Below the pieces are notes generated by a model that made no database searches, had not been told where the DNA came from, and saw nothing but the letters and a program-made list of their open reading frames with translations. From contig CM073895.1 in NCBI GenBank assembly GCA_037176705.1, positions 4,922,551-4,986,550 on the forward strand: 64,000 nt of DNA, written 5' to 3'. Position numbers and translations under genes: made by a program. Below, one piece after another: positions 32,474-43,500 of this stretch (position 1 is its first letter; each line of letters opens with the position of its first letter). The DNA comes from Molossus alvarezi (Eukaryota > Chordata > Mammalia > Chiroptera > Molossidae).

Positions 32474-34215
32474 TGGTTTTTTTCTTGATCCTGGGGGAAG
32501 GTATCCAATCTTTCACCATTGAGTATGATGCTAACTCTGGATGTTTTGTAAATGCTCTTTATCAGGTTGAGGAAGTTTCATTCTACTCTGTTGAGTGTTT
32601 TTACCCTGAAAGGTTGTTGTATTTGGTTAAGCATTTTTTTTCTGTGTCTATTGAGATTATCCTGTGATTTTTGTTTTTTAGTCTATTTATATGATGTATT
32701 ACTTAGTTGACTTTCAGATGCTGAACCAACCTTGAATTCCTTGATGCGTTTCACTTGATGTATACGTCTTTCTACACGCTTCTGGATTCAGTTTGTGAGT
32801 GTTTGTTGAGGGTGTTTGCATGTATATATTCATAAGAGGTACTGGTTAGTAGTTTTCTCGTGATGTCTTTGGTTTGGTATGAGGGTTATACTGGTTTTAT
32901 AAAGTGGGTTGGGAGGTGTTTGCTCCTTTTATAATTTTTGGAAAAGTTTTTGAAGACTTGTAAAGGATTTACTCTTTAAAGTTTTGGTGGAATTCATAAG
33001 TGAAGCCATCTGGGCCTGAGATTTTCTTTGTGGGTAATTTTTTATTACTAACTCAGTCTCTTTACTTGTTATAGGTCTATTCAGATTATCTGTTCTTGAG
33101 TCAGTTTTAGTAGCTCATACCTTTCTAGAAATTTATTAGTTTCATCTAACTTATCTAATTTGTTTGGTGTACAGTGGCTCGTAGCATTCCTTTATAATCC
33201 TTTTTATCCCTGTAACCTCACAGGAATGTCTTTCCTTTCATTTCTGACTCTACAAAGTTGAATCTTCTCTCCTTTTTCTTGGACAGTGTAGCTAAAGAAT
33301 TTATCCATTTTGTTGACCTTTTCAAAGAACCAGCTTTCTGTTTTATTGATTTTTCTCTCTGTTTTTCTCTTCTCTATTTCATTAATTTCCACTGCAATGT
33401 TCATTATTTCTTTTCTTCTTCTTTCTTGAGGGCTTCATTGTTCTTCTTTTTCTAGGTTTAAGGTAGAAGATTAAGTTATTGATTAGAGCTTTTTTTTCCT
33501 TTTATATATTTCCCTTTATATAGTCCCCCCCTAAGTGTTGCTTTTGAAGTTTCCCATAAGTTGAGGTACTTTGTGTTTTCATTTTGTAATTTCATTTCAT
33601 GTTTTTGGAGAGTGTGCTTTGTATCATTTCTAACCGTTTACATTTACTGAAGTTAGAGAATGTTTCTTGTGGCCTTGAGAATAACGTATATTCTGTTGTC
33701 GGATGAAGTCTTCTAAAGACGTCTGTTCGGTTAGTTGGTTTATAGTGTCAGTCGGGTCTTCCATTTTCTTGTTGCTGCCCAGTCTAGTTGTTCTGTCCGT
33801 TACTGAAGGTAAGATACTGAAATCCCCAAGTACTGTTGTGGAAGTGTCTATTCTACCTCCATCTTTCTCAGTTTCCTTCATGCATTTTAGTGCTCTGTTA
33901 TGAGGGGTTTATGTGTTTATAACTGTTAGATTTCCTGATGCATGGACCCTTTTATCATCGTGAAAAGTTCCTCTTTCTCTTCGGTAACATTCTCTGTTTC
34001 CGGCCTATTCTGTCTGATATTGGTGTAGCCACTCCAACTTTCTGGTGGTTACTGCTTGCATGATGTATTTTGTCCATCATCCTTGTATTTTCACTCTATT
34101 TGTATCTTTGAATCTAAAGTGTGTTTCATTTGCGAAATGTTTTTATTTGATGTAGATATTTATCACTTTTTTTTCACTGCATCTTATTTGCGGTTATAAC
34201 CGCTATATAATTATC

Positions 34216-34345
34216 AACAATTAGCATTTACTTAGTAGTGATCTGTATCTGACACTTCCCTAGACTCTGTGCAGGGTTCATGATGAATTAGACCCAGTTC
34301 CCACCCTCAAAGGGCTTAGAACCCAAGTGGACGAGAAGGTCCCAC
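34216..34345 (-). mobile_element. LINE-2 3' end fragment, antisense
   Basis: 'tagactctgtgcagggttca' then 'cccagttcccaccctcaaag' and 'ggcttagaacccaagtgg' follow the antisense L2 end order (gcactgttctagg...ctgccctcatggagctta). Ancient. Confidence 0.55.
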
Positions 34346-34636
34346 CAGGTAACAACATCATGACACCCTGTGAGGGTGCTGAGCACCCATCGCTCATGCA
34401 GACAGAAAGGTTTACGTAAAACGAATGTAAAGAGAGAGGGGGATCTCTCTTCCTTCATGGTCATGTTACAAATTCAGGATAAAAACTATCATAGAATTTT
34501 TTCTTCTTGTTTTAAACAGGCTAACTTCATTGTAGTATTAAAGCGGATACACTGTCTAAAATATCTCCGAGGGGGTGGGGGGGCAGGATAGGGAGGAGGG
34601 TGTGGGGGGGGGGGGAGGAGAAACATCTGTAACAAA
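34346..34636. other. Unique sequence with G-rich tail
   Basis: Nothing recognised except G-runs at 34571-34617. Confidence 0.3.
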
Positions 34637-34650
34637 AATAAATTAATTGG

Positions 34651-34807
34651 CCTTGGCCGGTTTGGCTCAGCGGTTAGAGTGTTGGCCTGCGGTCCAGAGA
34701 GACCCGGGTTCGGTTCCCGCTAAGGGCATGTACCTCGGTTGCAGTTTGTCCTCGGCCCTGGTCGGTCGTGCGGGTGGCAGCCACTCGATGTGTTCCTTTC
34801 ACGTCGA

Positions 34808-34851
<44 letters not shown>

Positions 34852-34936
34852 CCTCTCTCTCCCTCCCACTCTACCTGAACAAAAAATGGAAAAATGTCCT
34901 CGGGTGAGGATAAAAAAAAAATAAAATAAAAAAAAT
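34651..34936 (+). mobile_element. Ves SINE, long type, apparently young
   Basis: Perfect 14-bp duplication AATAAATTAATTGG at 34637-34650 and 34937-34950. Both Pol III boxes are near consensus (GGTTCGGTTCC B box). Contains a long pure (TC)n run of about 44 bases at 34811-34848 and after. The clean duplication suggests a recent insertion. Confidence 0.95.
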
Positions 34937-34950
34937 AATAAATTAATTGG

Positions 34951-35619
34951 AAGAAAAAAAGCATGTCCCATGTTTCCAGCCTCTACAGTCACCAACAGCT
35001 TAAGTTTCACCTCTGAGCTCAGTTCTGTCGGTGGTGGGTGGACCTAGGATCAGCCTCATTCCTCAGGCTGATTTCAGGATCCTGCATCCTGAGAGCTGGA
35101 GGCTGGTCCAGCTGTGACCGGGTACCAGGTGTCTCGTGCCTGTCGCTGGTTCTCATGCTGTCGTTTCTGCTGAGCTCCTGGTACCTGTGGGCCTGGAGCC
35201 GTGCCTGCTGTGACCTCAACTGCCGTCCTGAGCACAGGGCTGTCCCCGTCCTCCTGGGGTCTGGGGCCCGGCCGAGGACCTGCATGCCTCAGGTCCAGGC
35301 ATTTCCTCCATTAGCAGTTCCCTCCTGCTGCTGCCAGCCCAGACTGGACATGTGACTAAGGCTTGGTCACAACACATGGCTGACAAGTGTCCACGCTCAG
35401 TAAAGTGCCTCCTCACCCACCTGACAGAGGGTGACATCCCTTCAGAGATGGAAGCCGCTCTCGCCACCGCCTGGCCCTGCTGTGGCCAGCAGCACCCTCT
35501 CGAGGCAGCTGGGCAGCACTGCGGGTGTGGACGTCTTATCTGTGGCCTTGACCTCATGAGGTCCACCTGCTAGCCTCCCCAGCCAGCTGGCCCAGGCTCA
35601 TGTTACTTGGCTTGTTCTG
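34951..35619. other. Unique sequence
   Basis: Moderately GC-rich, non-repetitive. Several frames of ~90-116 codons with no recognised domain. Confidence 0.3.
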
Positions 35620-36130
35620 TCTTTAGTTCACTTGCTTGCTCATTCGTTCATTTGTTCGTCCGTTCATTCATTCATTCGTTCGTTAAGTACAGATTGTGGG
35701 CTTTACAGAACAAACCACACACACGTGCAGAGAGCCTCTGCCCCCTTCACCCAGGGGCACCAGGTGTCTCTGAGCATCTCAGAGTATGTGGAGTGGCGGC
35801 CGCACTTCACCTGTGTGTCTGGCCCTGTGCGGGGTGAGGTGAAGGCTGCACAGGGCAGGGTCATGACCCTTCAAAACCATGTGGTTCTGCCGAGGGTGCC
35901 AATCAAGTCAGCCCCCACGAAACTCGAGTTAACACGCTCCTCTGTGCTTTCGCCTTCAGGATTTGGATGAGAAAGGCTGACGTTGCTCAGTGTCCACTGA
36001 GGGTTGGAGTGGTTTAGGATTACTTCCTAAAACTTGAGCTGAGCCCTGAAGGATGGGTAGACATTAGACAGATTCTGGGGATTGGCATCGTGTTTGGGGA
36101 GAATCACTTGACTAAGTGTGCTCATCATGG
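35620..36130 (-). mobile_element. Probable LINE-2 fragment, antisense, with CATT/CGTT microsatellite
   Basis: Begins with 'gttcattcattcattcgttc', typical of expanded L2 3' ends, and later has 'cttgagctgagccctgaagg' with 'atgggtagacattagacaga', which fits the L2 'gagctgagacctgaaggatg' block. The middle is too decayed to follow. Confidence 0.45.
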
Positions 36131-36420
36131 GTTCTAGGGACACCGGAAAAACCAGCCGAATGGAGCGTGTTAGGTGTTTCATGTGTCCTATGCTTGGAAC
36201 CTACTGGACTAGGTCAGCACGTGGGACCTTTGTATAAGAAGCTGTGTTCTGGGCCGGCCAGCGCTGGGCAGACTTGGCTGGCATGCGACTGTGGTTGGCC
36301 CTCTGGCCTGGGTAGCACCATGGAGGTACCACCGCCGAGACCTGGTATCCGTGACTCAGAAATAGCCTTCGTCCAAGTCACACCTCCAGCCTTCTCCTGT
36401 GTGACTACTGTTTGAGCACG
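36131..36420. other. Unique sequence
   Basis: No element recognised. Confidence 0.3.
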
Positions 36421-36740
36421 TTTATTTTTTGTTGTTGAATCTGTAGGGTAATTACCTTTGTCCTTCATAATTGCATTAGTTTCCTGGATGAGCAGAGATG
36501 CTCCAGAGTCTGCGCTGTTAAGAAGAGGTTAGGATTAAGGTTTCCAACCTGCGGCTGGAGTGGGAAGGATCTCTCCACGCCAATTACTGTCTCCTTGATA
36601 GGATTAGTCACTGTGTTAATTGCTGCTCAGAAAAACTGCCAAGTTTGTTGTTTCAGACTCTGGCTTATAAAATATTGCAGATGTCATCTGAAATGCAAAT
36701 CGCATTTGGTATGAGAGATAACTGTTGATCCATTAACACT
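36421..36740. promoter_or_regulatory. Strong candidate conserved noncoding element (enhancer-like)
   Basis: A 320-bp non-repetitive AT-rich block flanked by GC-rich DNA. It holds TAATTAC at 36449-36455, CAATTAC at 36591-36597, TTAATTG at 36616-36622 and a perfect octamer ATGCAAAT (POU-type site) at 36693-36700, plus 'aggattag' motifs. This density of homeodomain/POU cores is what developmental enhancers often show, but short sites also occur by chance, so this is inference until aligned with other mammals. Confidence 0.4.
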
Positions 36741-37129
36741 CTGGGGGTGATTTGTACCCGAGGCTGCAGGAGGGAGAGGAGCCCTACCCTTGGATATTAA
36801 TTGCAACTTTGATGGCGGTTCCAGACCTGGGAGGGGGGGAGGCGGGCAGGCCTGTTCCTTGGCACCCTCTGGGAGTAGACTGGGCTCTGGCAGCAGCTGA
36901 TGGAACTGGCCAGAGGATGGAGGGACCACCTCTCTCTTCACCCCAGCACTGCCTGTCTGCTCTGCCTCGCCCGGGGGTGAGCCTCTGGGCCACACCCTGG
37001 ATGCTGTGTCCCTGCAGGGTCAAAGGGCCCCCGCCAGTCAGTCCTTAGTGGTCTCTGAGTCCAGTCTGTGGCATATCGCCATCCTGGATGAGGAGAGACT
37101 CGGCAGAATTAGAGAATACCCTATAATTT
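36741..37129. other. Unique GC-rich sequence
   Basis: Nothing recognised. Confidence 0.3.
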
Positions 37130-37277
37130 ATAGCATTTTGTTTTCTTTAGAAAACCTTGAGTTTTGAGATAACTTAAAAATTTCAGAAAATCTGTAGGAA
37201 TAGCACAAAAAAAATCCCATATCCTCTTTACCCAGATTCCCCAGTTGTTAATATTTTATCATTTCTGCTTTCTCATC

Positions 37278-37321
<44 letters not shown>

Positions 37322-38490
37322 AGGGGGCAGGGAGGGCATTCTTCTGAACCATCTGACAGAGTTTCAGACACGATGCCCCATTATTCCTAAACACTTCAAT
37401 GCCTGTTCCTAAAAACTAGGACATTCCCTTGCATAACTTAGCACAATGATCAAAATCAGGACAATAGCACTGATACAATATTATTATCCAGTCTACAGAC
37501 TTCATTCCTGTAACCAATTACGTTCCAGTAATGTTCTTTGTAGCAAAATGTAATTATCACCATTATCATCATCGTCATCATCTGGGCAAGATATAGTCTA
37601 AAAATCTTACATTATATTTGGATTCCATTATATTTAGTCTCTTTAATCCCCATTAATAAGACCCAGTTCCTTCATCTTTCTTTGCCTTTCATTTTTTGGA
37701 GGGATACAGGCCAGTGATTTTGCAGAATGTTCTGTGAGTTGGGTTTGTCAGTGTTCCCTTGCGACTAGGTTCAGGGTGTACGATTTTGGCTGGAAGACCA
37801 CAGAAGTCCCGTTGGGCCCCTTTCAGTCCCGTTGGCTTGGTTGACTCTGGTCCTTGGTTAAGATGGTCTCTGTTCGGCTGCTCCAGAGCCAGGCGATTGT
37901 TTTCCCTTTGTAATTAATTCGTATCTTGTGAGGAGATAGTTTGGGTTTATGTGAATACTTTGTTTCATTGAGCTTGCCTTAGCACCCATTGATAATCCTT
38001 GTCTGAATCAATTATTATTCTAATGTTTGCCAGATGGTATTTCTTTTCTAAATTTATGTATTGTTCAGTACTCTACTGTTTTGAGGATCTTTGGCTTCCC
38101 CCCATTGTTAATCTACTCATTCGTTTATTTATACCCACGTAGACTCATTTATTCCTGTGATAGGCAATGGGTTACATTGACTAAGTCGCATTGACTAAGT
38201 TACTTTCAGTGGGCTATCTATTTGTCCAGTGGTTTATAAACTAGTTATTTTGATGGTGAAATTGTCAGTGATTTGGCCAGTGGGAACCCTTTCAAAGCAA
38301 TTTTTTTTTTTTGCATTTTTGAGCATTTATTGGTCATTTTTGGAAATATTATAAATTGATCTTAGAATTTCTAGGAAATATAAAATTCAACAAATATCAT
38401 CGATTTCAGTATAAAGCAGAGCACAAAACAGTATTATTTCTTGAGACTGTCACAATAATAGGCTTCTCACGAAATCTGATTACCTCTGAA
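37130..38490. mobile_element. Old L1M-type 3'UTR-like fragment with (TG)n inside
   Basis: Matches the same L1M-type region as 28000-29340: 'cccagattccccagttgtta', 'cagacacgatgccccattat', 'aaaactaggacattcccttg', 'caatattattatccagtcta', 'gtaatgttctttgtagcaaa'. The (TG)n lies at the equivalent position to the CA/TA array in the other copy. The right part (38000-38490) is AT-rich L1-like. Confidence 0.7.
37283..37320 (+). repeat. (TG)n microsatellite
   Basis: About 19 uninterrupted TG units. Confidence 0.95.
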
Positions 38491-38504
38491 ATCTGTATAT
38501 AGGC

Positions 38505-38800
38505 TTCTGTCTTTTTTTAAGCCTTTATTGCTATATTACAGGTTTCCTCCTTTTCCCCCCACTGACACCCTCCTCCCGCCCCACCCCACCCCCGCCTTCA
38601 TCACACTGTTGTCTGTGATCATTGGTTTGCTATGTGCATATAAGTTCTTTGATTTATCACCCCCCCACCCCGAGGTTTGTGGGTCTGTTTCCTGCTTCCA
38701 TGTCTCTGGATCTATCTTGTTCGGCAGCTTATTCTGTTCATTAGATTCCACTTATAAGCCAGATCATATGATACTTGCCTCTGATTGGGAACCCTTTCCC
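38505..38800 (-). mobile_element. LINE-1 3'UTR fragment, antisense, bat-type
   Basis: 'taagcctttattgctatatt', the C-rich run 'ccactgacaccctcctcccg', 'gttgtctgtgatcattggtt' and 'cattagattccacttataag' follow a 3'UTR I associate with recent vesper-bat L1s, read in antisense. 5'-truncated. Confidence 0.65.
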
Positions 38801-38814
38801 TATGACTGCCGTGT

Positions 38815-39450
38815 CCTTTTGATAAGCCCCTCCCAATATTTTCCCCAACATTTTTCTATGAAAATTTTCCAAGATACAGAAAGTTCACAGATTTTTTTCA
38901 GCGGACACCCTAGACCTATGACCTGGATTCCTTAATTAACATTTTACCCTGTCTGCTTTATCACACAGCTACCTACCTACCCACCCAACAACCCATCTCC
39001 TTTTTGAATTGCATTTCAAAGTAGACATCAGCACGCTTCATCTTGAATCCTTCGGCAGCCGTGGTACGGCCCGGAGCTCGTATCCATGTGTAGTTCTTCT
39101 ATTAGGTGAAACGAACACACGGTGCGATGTGTGAATATCAAGCGCACCATTTGGTGCGTTTGGACAAATGCGTTCACCTGTGTAATCTCAAGCCCCTCCC
39201 AAGACGTAGAACACTGCCATCGACCCACGGAGGCTCCTTCCCGTCCCTTTCCCGTGGGGCCGGTCCCCGTCTTCCTCAGCCACCAGCTGTGATTTTGTTT
39301 CCCCCACGGATGAGTCTTGCCTGTTCTAGAACTTCCTCTAAACGGAGCACGCACAGTTCAGGTCCCTTTCTGTGAGGGTTAGTGCTGGTGGTGGCGTCAG
39401 TCACTCCTCCGCCTTGTCGTCTGTGCAGTGCAACAGCATGCCCCAAGGTC
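38815..39450. mobile_element. Old L1M-type 3'UTR-like fragment
   Basis: 'atttttctatgaaaattttc', 'cttaattaacattttaccct', 'ctttatcacacagctaccta', 'tttggacaaatgcgttcacc', 'gtcttgcctgttctagaact' match the ordered words of an old mammalian L1M 3' region. Diverged and CpG-enriched. Confidence 0.65.
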
Positions 39451-40053
39451 GCCTGGCACCCTCTGCACCAGCCCGGGCTCCTTTCCGTGGACAGTGGTGT
39501 CTGGACTCCCTGTGTGTCCGTTGCTACGGGGTCATTGCTTCTCGGCACTTTCTGTCTTCATTCAAAGAGCTGAAAACCGCGTGTGAGTGTGTCCTCAGAA
39601 ATGCACACACACACCACGGTCTCTATCTCTATTCCTGTGCATCGTGCCCGCGTGTTTAAAAGCGTGCATTCGCAACGATACCAGTTGCAGTTGCACACCA
39701 CAGGGCTCATTCTAACCTCTACCTTTGCACAGAGGACCCCTTTTTCAACAAGGGGAGATTTTCCCGAATATGTTTATTCATTTTCTAAATCCTAAAGTAC
39801 ACACGCAGTAGTAAATAAGAGTTCACCCACAATGCAGAGGAAGACAAAGCTGCCAACCAGAGCTCAGCACTCATTTCCGGCAGTTTGTCCTCACGTTGAG
39901 GGCCTGTCGTTGAGCTGTTGTGTCCAGAGGTTACCACGGTCACTGGCCCTCTCCCCACCCCCTGACTCCGGTTTATGACTGGAAACAAAATGCATTTTTG
40001 CTTGTTTGTTTAGGTCTTGAAGTCCCTCCCCATTCTTCCTGATGTTTTTAAGT
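39451..40053. other. Unique or highly decayed repeat sequence
   Basis: No family assigned with confidence. Confidence 0.3.
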
Positions 40054-40109
40054 AAATAACACATTAACATGTTTACCAAAGAAATAACACATTAACATGT
40101 TTACCAAAG
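40054..40109 (+). repeat. Perfect 28-bp tandem duplication
   Basis: 40054-40081 and 40082-40109 are identical ('aaataacacattaacatg' then 'tttaccaaag'). A recent slippage or replication event, as no base has diverged. Confidence 0.97.
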
Positions 40110-40208
40110 TAAAGCTATGCAAACAAGCTCCCATCCCAGGTAACCCATCCCTCCATTTGCCCTTTATCCTGTTACTTTTGCTGACATAAGCAGGCTTATG
40201 TGTATTTT

Positions 40209-40444
40209 TTTTTAATCCTCATCCGAGGACATTTTTTTTTTCCATTTTTTGTTCAGATAGAGTGGGAGGGAGAGAGAGGAAGAGAGAGAGAGAGAAACAT
40301 CAACATGAAAGGGACACATCTAGTGGCTGCCACCGCACGACCAACCGGGGCCGGGGACAAACTACGCGCCCTTAGCGGGAACCGAAGCCTGATCTCTCTG
40401 GGCCGCAGGCCAACGCTCTAACCGCTGAGCCAAACCGGCCAGGG
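40209..40444 (-). mobile_element. Ves SINE, long type, apparently young
   Basis: Perfect 18-bp duplication CAGGCTTATGTGTATTTT at 40191-40208 and 40445-40462. Head complement 'gccaaaccggccagggc' is consensus-like. The longest clean duplication in the window. Confidence 0.96.
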
Positions 40445-40454
40445 CAGGCTTATG

Positions 40455-40990
40455 TGTATTTTATGTTCTTTTTTTCATATACAAATGAAGATACTCCTTT
40501 GCACATTGCTTTTTATTTTAAAGTATCAACCTTTTTATTTTGCGAGAAGTTTCGATATATGTACAGTTGTGAGAGATAACAGAGAGATCCACATCCATGT
40601 CCCTTTTAAACAGCTCCCCCGATGGGAACATCTGGAACTGCAGCCCAGTCTCACCACCAGGACAGCCGAGTCAAGACACAGGGCACGGCTGCCAGTCTGC
40701 CACCATCAGGGTCCTGGCTGATGCCGTTTCAGCCTCACCCACTTCCTCCCCACTCCTGCCCCTCTTCTGCCCCTCACCACCACTGCCCGGTTCTGTTCCG
40801 TGGGTCTCTGGGCTTCCTCCGCTCACACTGTCGCTGTAGCTAGATGGCCTCCCGTGCCATCCTTGAATGGTGTGTCTGCACTTTCTCGTTCTCCGGGTGA
40901 GTGTAGCTCGTGCTCATCCTGTTCTGTTGACAGAAATCCAGAATTTTGTTCTGTGAATTTGAACTATCTTGTCACTTCTGCTCCTGACTT
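40455..40990. mobile_element. Old L1M-type fragment
   Basis: 'gataacagagagatccacat', 'cagctcccccgatgggaaca' and 'accaccaggacagccgagtc' match a known L1M-type 3' area. The part beyond about 40760 is GC-rich and less certain. Confidence 0.5.
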
Positions 40991-41196
40991 TATTGCTGTG
41001 CTTTTCTTATTGTTCTTCTTCTAGGTTTTTGAGATTGGCTTTTAAAGAGCTGATTCTTTCATTTTTACTGAAATATGTGTTTAAGGAATTTCCCTCTGAT
41101 TACCGCTTTAAATAGGTTCCATTAACTCTGATCATGTATACATATTTTAATGATCGTGTATACATTTTTGAAATTAGTTTTTTGTTTTTAATTGTA

Positions 41197-41411
41197 GCCA
41201 GCCGGTGTGGCTCTGTGGTTGAGTGTCAACCCTTACACCAAGAGGTCGCCGGTTCGATTCCTGGTCAGGGCACATGCCCAGGTTGTGGGCCAGATCTCCA
41301 GTGGGGGGCGTGCAGGAGGCGGCCAGTCCATGTTCTCTCTCATCGATGTTTCTTTCTCTCTCTTTCTCTCTCTCCCTTCCTTTCTCTCTAAAATCAAGAA
41401 AGAAAAAAAAA
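41197..41411 (+). mobile_element. Ves SINE, short type
   Basis: Head 'gccagccggtgtggctctgt', perfect B box GGTTCGATTCC, body 'ccagtggggggcgtgcagga', TC-rich run and A-tail. Duplication not clear because flanks are AT-rich. Confidence 0.93.
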
Positions 41412-42064
41412 TTGATTTCTAGTTCTATTGTACCGTGATCAGAAAATGGTCTTTGTGATATTTCTGCTATATAAAATGTCGATTATCTATTTGTCACCTA
41501 ATATTGATCAATTTTTGTGGCTATTCGATGTGCATTTAAGAAGGCGCATTTTCTGATGTCAGATATATGCAAACCTTTATGTGATCTACCTCACTGATCA
41601 CGTTGCCTGGGACTCTGTGTCGTCCCTTGTCTTTTCTGCCGGGTCACGTGTGCCAGAAATGGGTGTTGAAGTGTACTGTTATCAGTGTTTTCGTGTAGGG
41701 GATTTTCCTTCCGTTGCCTACTGTGTCTCCTTGTGAATACAGCTGTGGTCTTGTTTGGTGCAGCATTCATGACTGATACGTTTTCGTTGTGAAGTGTGAT
41801 TATTTTTAGCATTAGGAAGTGTCCATTACATTGAACACTTTTCCTTGGACCCTGCGATACTCTGCTGTCTGACACCCAGATGACAATGCTTGTTATTACT
41901 TCCATTTGCTTGATATGTCTTTGCCCATCTCTTCATGGTTAGCCTTTCTTCATCCCTTGTAAACATGTAGCTCTTGTATACAACATGGAGTTGGATCTTG
42001 TGTTTAAGCCAGATAAAAAATTTGCTTTCATAGATGAGTTAAGTTTGCTCACGGTTAGTTTTCT

Positions 42065-42309
42065 CTTTTTTTATCCTCACCCCAGGACAGTTTTCCATTT
42101 TTTGTTCAGATAGAGTGGGAGGGAGAGAGAAGAAGAGAGAGAGAGAAACATCGGTGTGAAAGGGACACATTGAGTGGCTGCCACCCGCACGACTCAACCA
42201 GGGCCAGCGACAAACCACAACCGAGGTACGCGCCCTTAGCGGGAACCGAACCCGGGTCTCCCTGGACCGCAGGCCGATGCTCTAACCATTGAGCCAAATC
42301 GGCCAGGGC
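42065..42309 (-). mobile_element. Ves SINE, long type
   Basis: Flanked by CACGGTTAGTTTT (42050-42062) and CACAGTTAGTTTT (42310-42322), a duplication with one CpG-type change. Full head, body and tail in minus orientation. Confidence 0.95.
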
Positions 42310-42594
42310 CACAGTTAGTTTTATGTGCAAAATTTTATGATTAATATTCCTGGTATCAACATTTTCTTAATATTTTTGTAATAGATACTATGTATTATGT
42401 CCTACTGATTGTACATTTTCTGTCATAATATATATTTTTTGCTACCTTATTATTTAATTTCTTTTGATATACAGATAATTTTCATTTTTATTCTAATGGT
42501 TACTTTTGTACTTATTACCTTTGAAAAATTCTTTTAATCCTCTGTAAACCTTTACTATCTGGTTTGTCAGTTCCTAATGGAATCCCTTGACTCC

Positions 42595-42890
42595 TTATCT
42601 AACCATCATTATATACAACCTATGCATTGTATACAGTTTCTTATACAACCATAATTATATACTACCTATACAATGTATAATTTCCTATAAAACCATCATT
42701 ATATACAACCTAAACAGTTTATACAGTTTCCTATGCAACTGTTGTTATACACAACCTGTACAATGTATACAGTTTCCTATACAACTATCATTATGTACAC
42801 CTTATACATTGTATGCAGTTTCCTATACAACCATCATTGTATACAACCTATACAATGTATACAGCTTTGTATACAACCATCATTGATCTT
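42595..42890 (+). repeat. AT-rich minisatellite, 44-47 bp unit
   Basis: Marker 'ccatcat' (or variants) recurs at 42603, 42649, 42693, 42739, 42785, 42831 and 42878, mostly 46 bp apart. Each unit carries 'tatacaatgtatac', a self-complementary stretch that can form small hairpins. About 6.3 copies. Confidence 0.9.
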
Positions 42891-43500
42891 ATTCTGGTTT
42901 TGTTTTATTGTCTTTTGTTTTATGTCATTTCATAGTTACATATTTTTACTCTGACAAAACATAAAATATCTATGTATTATTCTATTCTTCTTTCCACATT
43001 TAATTTGGATCTACAATTTAACGATATTAACTGCTCCCCTAAGTTCGTTTGCCAAAGAGTCGTCCCTGGTTGGATGGTGTTAATTCTCTAGTATATTCCT
43101 TAGGAAGGCTCGTGGTCCCTGATTGCCTCAGTTCTGATGTGTTGAAGCTCACTTTGGACAGCTTCGATTTTGAAGATCTACTTTGCTGGGTGTAAATGCT
43201 TTGATTCACACCTTCTCTCCGAGTCTCATGAAATGTGCTCCGTTGCTGCTCAGCTTTGTGGCTCCTTTTGAGATGTCTAATGACGGTCTCAAGCTCTCGC
43301 CCTTGTAAATTATTTGATCTTTTTGGTTTGCGGGCTGCGAGGGTATTTTCTCAAGTGTTTCTAAGGTTTTTAATTCCATTGGCAGTGTTATGTTTCAGCT
43401 TTTCTTCCACTTCATGGTTGTATTTTCGGAGTGGTTTTCATCAGCTAAAATATTTGGAGTCTCGTGTTTGTTTTCCTTCTTCTAGTAGCCTTTAGACAGA

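Larger units (their letters stand above)
29390..34215 (-). mobile_element. LINE-1, antisense, ORF2 plus 3'UTR, decayed, hosting five Ves SINEs
   Basis: From left to right it shows the 3'UTR ('catggctgaatagtattcct'), the ORF2 C-terminal area ('ttgatggtgtcctttgaagc', 'ccatcaccgtttgttgaaaa'), reverse-transcriptase segments, and on the minus strand the peptide ETKSWFFEK-like TESWFFEKVNKMDKFF at about 33280-33350. Further right comes the endonuclease-like GDFSILPSVTDRTTR at 33770-33830 (family pattern GDFN..LT..DR). Stops and frameshifts are abundant. The 5' side (ORF1, promoter) is absent. Confidence 0.85.
41020..43500 (-). mobile_element. Decayed LINE-1, antisense, with two Ves SINEs and an internal minisatellite
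   Basis: Plus-strand words such as 'tgatttctagttctattgta', 'cttgtaaacatgtagctctt', 'tttgaagatctactttgctg' and 'gctcctttgagatgtct'-like segments (43261-43280) correspond to antisense L1 5'/ORF2 sequence. No readable protein remains. Boundaries approximate. Confidence 0.6.
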
